Positions 58,377-62,615 of a stretch of 62,615 nucleotides of DNA are shown in pieces; position 1 is the first letter of the stretch; every line of letters starts with the position of its first letter. The stretch is from the NCBI GenBank assembly GCA_900550105.1, contig URQW01000008.1:1-62615 (forward strand), in the 5' to 3' direction. A program made the position numbers and the translations under genes. The notes beneath the pieces were generated by a model that did not search any database, was not told where the DNA came from, and was given only the letters and a program-made list of their open reading frames with translations. Source of the stretch: an uncultured Pelosinus sp. Lineage in GTDB: Bacteria; Bacillota; Negativicutes; UMGS1260.

Positions 58377-59525
58377 ATGGAGTCATTAGCAGTAGTTGAT
58401 GTTTCTTTACCTAAAATTAGCATCGTTTCGAAGCAATTTTATGAAGTGGCGCGTTACTCTGTTTTTCTCAAAACACGAGAGCAACTGGAAAAGCATCCCA
58501 TGCTTGATCAGCTTATTGGTCGACAGACCGAACAACGACCACTGATGTATGAAATACTGCATCGGTTCAACGCTATTTTGCTAGTGTACTGTCACTTTGC
58601 GAATCAGAAAATGCTACTTGAGCAAATTTCCTGGCTTTATGGGACTTATCAGGCGCGTGGGTTTGCCTATGAATATTTTCCACTTCTCTTTCAAAGCCTA
58701 GAAAAGGCCTTACTAGAACGAAGTGGCAATCGTTGTATGGTCGATTTAGCGCAGCTATTGCAACAGCTCACTATGTATCATTCCTTTTTCATCGAAGCGA
58801 GTCAAACCAGCAAAGAGCAGGATGAAAATAAACTTATCGCGAAAAAGTTTACGATTCCTGAACTAGCAGATATTTTACTTAGCAAAGATTTTAGTCAGGC
58901 CTTACCTGTTTTTCAAACAGCTAGGGCTGAATATGATTCGCTGTTGGATTTTTACGAAGAGATTGTCAAGACCGTGATGTATTATATTGGTAGGCAATGG
59001 CAGCAGGGGAAAATTAGCGCTGCCCAAGAGCATATTGCTACTGCTTCAGCTAGTCAAGTTATGGCGGTTTTATTTGCTAGGGCGATGCTAGAAACGTTGC
59101 CGTCAGCTGAAACGGTAAGGCCGCGAGCCGTGATTTTTGCAACAGCCAAAGAATATCACGAGCTTGGTGCTAAAATGGCTGCTGATATTTTATTTTTAAA
59201 GGGTTGGGATGTAACTTTTATGGGCAGTAATGTCCCATCGCGAGATGTGGAAGGCGTGTTGCGGCAAATAGAACCGAAACTTTTGGGGATTTCGGTGACT
59301 CTTTCAGATCATTTACCAGATACTAAGCAGATTATTACTAGCCTGCGCAAAGACAGGGCTTTTGATAATATAAAAGTACTTGTCGGGGGCGCCGCCTTCG
59401 GCGCTTTGCCGCGGGAGACTGTAAAACATCTTTTTGGCGCTGATGAGTATATGACGGATCTCCATGATTTAACTTTGTATGCCGATCAGCTTTATGGGCT
59501 GACGAATTCAAATAATATTAAATAA
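58377..59525 (+). CDS. cobalamin-binding protein with W-x9-EH signature and globin-like N-terminal domain
   Basis: A 382-residue soluble protein. Residues about 15-140 are all helical and resemble a globin fold: LYGTYQARGFAYEYFPLL aligns with the F-helix region of globins, but the haem-binding His is replaced by Tyr (about Y91), as in non-haem sensor globins of the RsbR kind. Residues 160-240 form the four-helix B12-cap, with W208 then nine residues then E218-H219, the W-x9-EH pattern of CarH/LitR B12 photoreceptors. The Rossmann B12 domain has E259-x-H261-x-x-G264, SVTLSDH and LVGGAAFG; H261 is the expected Co ligand. There is no DNA-binding domain. GAGGAGAAGG precedes the ATG. The globin assignment is tentative; the B12 assignment is strong. 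Confidence 0.8.
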   Translation: MESLAVVDVSLPKISIVSKQFYEVARYSVFLKTREQLEKHPMLDQLIGRQTEQRPLMYEILHRFNAILLVYCHFANQKMLLEQISWLYGTYQARGFAYEYFPLLFQSLEKALLERSGNRCMVDLAQLLQQLTMYHSFFIEASQTSKEQDENKLIAKKFTIPELADILLSKDFSQALPVFQTARAEYDSLLDFYEEIVKTVMYYIGRQWQQGKISAAQEHIATASASQVMAVLFARAMLETLPSAETVRPRAVIFATAKEYHELGAKMAADILFLKGWDVTFMGSNVPSRDVEGVLRQIEPKLLGISVTLSDHLPDTKQIITSLRKDRAFDNIKVLVGGAAFGALPRETVKHLFGADEYMTDLHDLTLYADQLYGLTNSNNIK

Positions 59526-59536
59526 TAAAGGGTGAC

Positions 59537-60319
59537 ATGATGCTTCATAAATTTTCTAGAACAGAGCTTTTACTTGGCGCTGAAGGGTTAGAAAAATTAA
59601 AACAGAGTAAGGTAGCTATTTTTGGTATTGGCGGTGTCGGTACTTTCGTTGTGGAAGGCTTAGTTCGCAGCGGCGTGGGACGGTTTGTTCTTGTCGATGA
59701 TGATTGTATTTGTCTAACGAATATTAACCGACAACTTCATGCTACTACGAAAACAGTGGGAAGACCGAAAGTTGAGGTCATGCGTGAGCGAATTTTAGAG
59801 ATTAATCCCCAAGCTGAAGTCGAAATTTTTCAGGAGTTTTATCTGCCAGATCAGGCCGATCGGCTGCTCGCTAGCGACTATGATTATATTGTCGATGCCA
59901 TTGATACGGTGACAGCCAAAATTGATCTTGTTGTGCAGGCTAATAAGCGTAATATTCCGATCATTAGCAGCATGGGAGCAGGCAATAAGCTAGATCCGAC
60001 GCGCTTTGAAGTGGCTGATATCTACCGGACATCCGTTTGTCCCTTGGCGAAAGTGATGCGTAAGGAATTAAAAAAGCGCGGCATACCGAAGCTGAAAGTC
60101 GTCTATTCGAAGGAACAGCCGTTAGTGCCGCAGGAAACAGAGAATTCTAGTTGTGCGTCGAGCTGTATTTGTCCTAGTGGCAGTACTCGTACGTGCACAA
60201 CGCGCAATCAGATCCCAGGGAGTATCGCTTTTGTTCCTTCGGTTGTCGGTTTAATCATTGCTGGCGAAGTTGTGAAGGCGATTGCTCTTTCCCAGGAGAC
60301 AAGTGGTGCGAAAAAATAG
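59537..60319 (+). CDS. tcdA: tRNA threonylcarbamoyladenosine dehydratase (TcdA/CsdL, ThiF-MoeB fold)
   Basis: A 260-residue E1-like enzyme. Seen: IFGIGGVGTFVVEGLVRSGVG (nucleotide site), DDDCICLTNINRQLHA, DAIDTVTAKIDL, ISSMGAGNKLDPTRFEV and the C-terminal Cys-rich CASSCICPSG and PGSIAFVPSVVGL. It uses ATP to cyclise t6A37 in tRNA to ct6A. The ATG pair 59537/59540 follows AAAGGG; the second has slightly better spacing. It lies 11 bases after the B12-protein stop, so the two are likely co-transcribed. Confidence 0.9.
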   Translation: MMLHKFSRTELLLGAEGLEKLKQSKVAIFGIGGVGTFVVEGLVRSGVGRFVLVDDDCICLTNINRQLHATTKTVGRPKVEVMRERILEINPQAEVEIFQEFYLPDQADRLLASDYDYIVDAIDTVTAKIDLVVQANKRNIPIISSMGAGNKLDPTRFEVADIYRTSVCPLAKVMRKELKKRGIPKLKVVYSKEQPLVPQETENSSCASSCICPSGSTRTCTTRNQIPGSIAFVPSVVGLIIAGEVVKAIALSQETSGAKK

Positions 60320-60348
60320 TTGTTCTTTCGATAAATACGTATTATAAT
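60320..60348 (+). promoter_or_regulatory. sigma-A promoter of the DUF3311/SSS pair
   Basis: TTGTTC (60320-60325), a 17-base spacer and a perfect TATAAT (60343-60348). It begins one base after the tcdA stop and precedes the hairpin at 60380. Confidence 0.65.
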
Positions 60349-60379
60349 GTTTTTGTAACAGAATTGATTTACTCAAGGG

Positions 60380-60412
60380 AGAGGCACTTAGGCGAAGTGT
60401 CTCTATTTTTTT
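60380..60412 (+). terminator. terminator hairpin in the leader of the DUF3311/SSS operon (or end of tcdA)
   Basis: AGAGGCACTT (60380-60389) pairs with AAGTGTCTCT (60395-60404), with a 5-base loop and seven T. It lies between a good promoter and the next gene, which suggests attenuation as well as termination. Confidence 0.8.
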
Positions 60413-60428
60413 AAAAGGAGGGGTTGCT

Positions 60429-60626
60429 ATGAAGTTTTTGAAAGTCATTTTGACGTTGATTCCATTTATTTGGACTGTAGGGATGGTTCCTTTTGTCAAT
60501 CAGGTTCATCCTATTGTGATGGGGCTTCCTTTTTTAGGGTTTTGGCTTGTCGCAGGCATTTTTGTAGCCTTTGTTTGTCTGCAGATCATTTATCGAATTG
60601 ATGCCAAAGCAGAACATGAGCCGTAA
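60429..60626 (+). CDS. DUF3311 small membrane protein paired with SSS symporter
   Basis: A 65-residue protein with two membrane helices: LKVILTLIPFIWTVGMVPFVN and GLPFLGFWLVAGIFVAFVCL. It matches the DUF3311 family, found next to SSS symporters (as in YhjC/YhjB of Bacillus subtilis), and probably is a small subunit of the transporter. AAAGGAGG precedes the ATG. The symporter starts 32 bases downstream. Confidence 0.85.
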   Translation: MKFLKVILTLIPFIWTVGMVPFVNQVHPIVMGLPFLGFWLVAGIFVAFVCLQIIYRIDAKAEHEP

Positions 60627-60658
60627 ACCTTTTGCGGTAGAAAATGGGGTGTATACAT

Positions 60659-62116
60659 ATGAATGACCAAATAATTTCATTAATCGTGATTTTTGCCTTT
60701 ATTTTATTTGCTACAGGCATTGGCATGATGCCTGGTTTAAAACACAAAATGAATCTAGAAGAGTGGGCCGTAGGCGGGCGCAGCTTCGGCCATTGGTTGA
60801 GCTGGTTCATTTTAGCTGGTGAAATTTATACAGCTTTTGCATTTCTTGGAGCAAGCGGCTGGGCCTATAGCCGCGGCGGCCCGACCTTTTATGTTGTTGG
60901 CTACGGCGCTCTTGCTTATATTGTCGGCTATTATTTACTGCCGAAGATCTCCCCGTTGGGTAAGAAATATGGTTTAATGACCCAGCCGGATTTGATTGAG
61001 CATCTTTATAACAGCCGTCCTTTAGCCATTTTTACAGCAGTCATTGGCGTTGCTTTTCTTCTGCCTTACTTGCAATTACAGCTTACTGGTTTGGGACTTA
61101 TTATTGAAACCTGTTCTTACGGTTTATTGACCCGAGTACCAGCAATGATGATTGCTTTCATACTTGTTGCGTCTTTTGTGTATTTGAGCGGCTTAAAAGG
61201 GGTTGCCTCGACAGCTGTATTTAAAGATGTTCTGATGATGATAGCCGTGGCTTTCTTTGGTTTATATTTGCCATATCACTTTTTTGGCAGTGTCGGCGGT
61301 ATGTTTGAAGCCCTTGAAGCGGCAAAACCAGGATTCTTATCTTTACCTGGCGGCACGAAAAATTTTGATGTGAGCTGGTTTATGTCGACGCTCATGTTGA
61401 CAGCTCTAGGTTTTTACATGTGGCCTCACTTTGTGCCGAACAGCTTTAGTGCGAAAAATCCTGATGTATTGCGTCACAACGCAACATATTTGCCTTTGTA
61501 TCAGATTTGCATGCTTTTCCCGATGTTGGTCGGTTTTACGGCTTTACTAGTTCTTAGCGAACCGTTGAAAACGCCAGATATGGCATTTATGTCTTTAGTA
61601 AAACAGATCTTTCCCAGTTGGGCCTTAGGTCTTGTTGGCGGCGCTGGTGCTTTGGCCTGTATGATTCCTGCGGCTGATTTGTTGCTTTCTACTTCGATGC
61701 TCTTTACCAAAGGCATCTATGGTAAAACTGTTGGTAAAGATGCCACGCCGGAAAAAACGGCGAAAGTTGCCAAGGGCGCTGTGCTTGGTTTAACTGCAAT
61801 TGCCTTGTGCTTAGCCATTTTCCTGCCCAATATGCTGGTCAACTTATTATTAACGGGTTATTCCGGTGTTACGCAGTTCTTCCCGATGATTGTTCTGGGG
61901 CTTTTCTGGCATAAAGGAACGAAAATCGCGGCTTTTTCTGGTTTGCTTGTCGGCGAAGCTCTCGTATTTGGCCTGATCTTAGGAAAAATGGATCCGACGC
62001 CGATTCTTGGCATGAATTTAAATGCTGGTTTTGTGGCCCTTGTAGCCAATCTTGTTGTCTATGTTGTGGTAAGTCTTTTGACTTCTTCCGGTGTTAGAGA
62101 AACGCGCCACGAATAG
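60659..62116 (+). CDS. sodium:solute symporter (SSS family) with DUF3311 partner
   Basis: A 485-residue protein with about 13 spans. It has the family motifs EEWAVGGRSFGHWLSWFILAG-type loop (before about residue 55), GGAGALACMIPAADLLLSTSM and LFTKGIYG. The ATG 60659 is 7 bases after GGGGTG; ATG 60644 lies five codons upstream within that purine run. Substrates of the DUF3311-linked group are unknown, perhaps organic acids or peptides. A hydrolase of the M20 group is encoded convergently. Confidence 0.87.
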   Translation: MNDQIISLIVIFAFILFATGIGMMPGLKHKMNLEEWAVGGRSFGHWLSWFILAGEIYTAFAFLGASGWAYSRGGPTFYVVGYGALAYIVGYYLLPKISPLGKKYGLMTQPDLIEHLYNSRPLAIFTAVIGVAFLLPYLQLQLTGLGLIIETCSYGLLTRVPAMMIAFILVASFVYLSGLKGVASTAVFKDVLMMIAVAFFGLYLPYHFFGSVGGMFEALEAAKPGFLSLPGGTKNFDVSWFMSTLMLTALGFYMWPHFVPNSFSAKNPDVLRHNATYLPLYQICMLFPMLVGFTALLVLSEPLKTPDMAFMSLVKQIFPSWALGLVGGAGALACMIPAADLLLSTSMLFTKGIYGKTVGKDATPEKTAKVAKGAVLGLTAIALCLAIFLPNMLVNLLLTGYSGVTQFFPMIVLGLFWHKGTKIAAFSGLLVGEALVFGLILGKMDPTPILGMNLNAGFVALVANLVVYVVVSLLTSSGVRETRHE

Positions 62117-62180
62117 AATTGGCAGGGAAAACAGGAGCAGAAAGATATGAGTTTGCATAAAATTTAAATGACAGCAATAT

Positions 62181-62218
62181 AAAAGGACTAGGCGAGATAT
62201 ATCCGTCTAGTCCTTTTT
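62181..62218. terminator. terminator between SSS gene and M20 peptidase gene
   Basis: AAAAGGACTAGGCG pairs with CGTCTAGTCCTTTT, with an A/T-rich loop and T-rich tails in both directions, suited to convergent transcripts. Confidence 0.85.
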
Positions 62219-62257
62219 CTTTGGTATTGATTGTTAATTGTTTATTGATATTGTCAA

Positions 62258-62615
62258 TTATTTTTCTGCGGCCAGATTGGCAGCAGTACGAGCCATAACT
62301 TCCATACCATAGGCTAAGGTGTCTTCATCAATATCGTATTTTGGATGATGTTGCGGGTAGACAATGCCTTTGGCTTCATTGGCAATGCCGACAAACATAA
62401 AGGCTCCTGGTACTTTTTCTACGTAATAGGAGAAATCTTCAGCGCCCATGCTCGGATTGACAGCAATTACTTTGTCTTCTCCCAACGATTCTTTAGCGGC
62501 TTGAATAATGGCATTTGTCGTTGTTTCCTCATTAATGAGTGCAGGGTAACTGTCTACGGTGTCAATCGTATAGGTTGCGCCAGCGCTTTCGCAAATCCCT
62601 TTCGTAATTGCGTGA
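62258..62615 (-). CDS. M20-family metallopeptidase/amidohydrolase (hippurate-hydrolase-like), C-terminal part
   Basis: The frame is open to the window end, so the N-terminus is missing; 119 residues plus the stop are visible. Seen: SMGAEDFSYYVEKVPGAFMF, which holds the metal-ligand region, and YPQHHPKYDIDEDTLAYG, both diagnostic for M20D amidohydrolases (IAA-amino acid/hippurate/N-acetyl-diaminopimelate types). It removes acyl groups from amino acids or small peptides. Exact substrate unknown. Confidence 0.9.
   Translation of the reverse strand, partial: HAITKGICESAGATYTIDTVDSYPALINEETTTNAIIQAAKESLGEDKVIAVNPSMGAEDFSYYVEKVPGAFMFVGIANEAKGIVYPQHHPKYDIDEDTLAYGMEVMARTAANLAAEK

Overview
The window looks like chromosomal DNA from an anaerobic, diderm Firmicute, most likely class Negativicutes (a Sporomusaceae-like genus). 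Seen in the sequence: strong AGGAGG-type ribosome binding sites and frequent GTG/TTG starts, as in Firmicutes. It also carries outer-membrane genes: an LPS heptosyltransferase of family GT9 and a TolC channel in a MacA/MacB-like efflux operon. Anaerobic metabolism is indicated by pyruvate:ferredoxin oxidoreductase, a siroheme reductase with ferredoxin clusters, LarA, Mo uptake and CoA-transferase genes. The genus is an inference. No rRNA, tRNA, CRISPR array, insertion sequence, prophage or plasmid gene was recognised.

Layout. 1-7.3 kb: end of the PFOR gene, a small siroheme reductase with an upstream 37-codon membrane ORF, GT9 glycosyltransferase, a sigma54 activator with a cysteine-rich sensor domain, a nitroreductase and a Tat-type purple acid phosphatase. 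7.4-11.9 kb: a PhnD-like lipoprotein, histidine kinase, NarL-type regulator and MFS transporter. 12-17.7 kb: MgtC, a YgjP-like protein with its zinc ligands lost, then LarA, PanB, an SSS symporter and a secreted protein. 17.7-21.5 kb: molybdate module, with a divergent HTH/substrate-binding regulator, ModA, ModB, a ModC without a TOBE domain, and free-standing Mop. 21.6-27.8 kb: chemoreceptor, a PAS-GAF-PAS-PAS-GGDEF-HD-GYP protein and an HD-GYP protein. 27.9-33.3 kb: pyridoxal kinase, SWIM/SNF2 helicase and amidohydrolase. 33.5-39.8 kb: two-component system followed by TolC, MacA, and MacB-like ATPase and permease. 40-44.9 kb: ROK regulator, IolB, YddA/BacA-type ABC exporter and HAD phosphatase. 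45-49.4 kb: aminotransferase, amino-acid-binding lipoprotein, Ldh_2 dehydrogenase, a 50-codon ORF and an EamA transporter. 49.5-53.6 kb: a sigma54 activator, a well-spaced -24/-12 promoter, and CoA-transferase A/B plus an acyl-CoA dehydrogenase homologue lacking both usual catalytic glutamate positions. 53.7-58.2 kb, minus strand: two tandem HD-GYP paralogues, a Cys-cluster mini-protein, a small unknown and a pseudo-receiver-GGDEF-HD-GYP protein. 58.4-62.6 kb: a B12-binding protein with a W-x9-EH signature and a globin-like N-terminus, TcdA, a DUF3311/SSS symporter pair, and the end of an M20 peptidase.

Themes. Five proteins carry HD-GYP c-di-GMP phosphodiesterase domains, two of them joined to GGDEF. 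Several genes (modA, mop, the aminotransferase, the DUF3311/SSS pair) have a sigma-A-like promoter, then a terminator-like hairpin, then the gene, which suggests leader attenuation. The strongest candidates for new biology are the globin-like/B12 W-x9-EH protein beside a pseudo-receiver c-di-GMP enzyme, and the sigma54-controlled CoA-transferase operon with the base-less acyl-CoA dehydrogenase homologue. Start codons were chosen by ribosome-binding-site spacing, and alternatives are stated.
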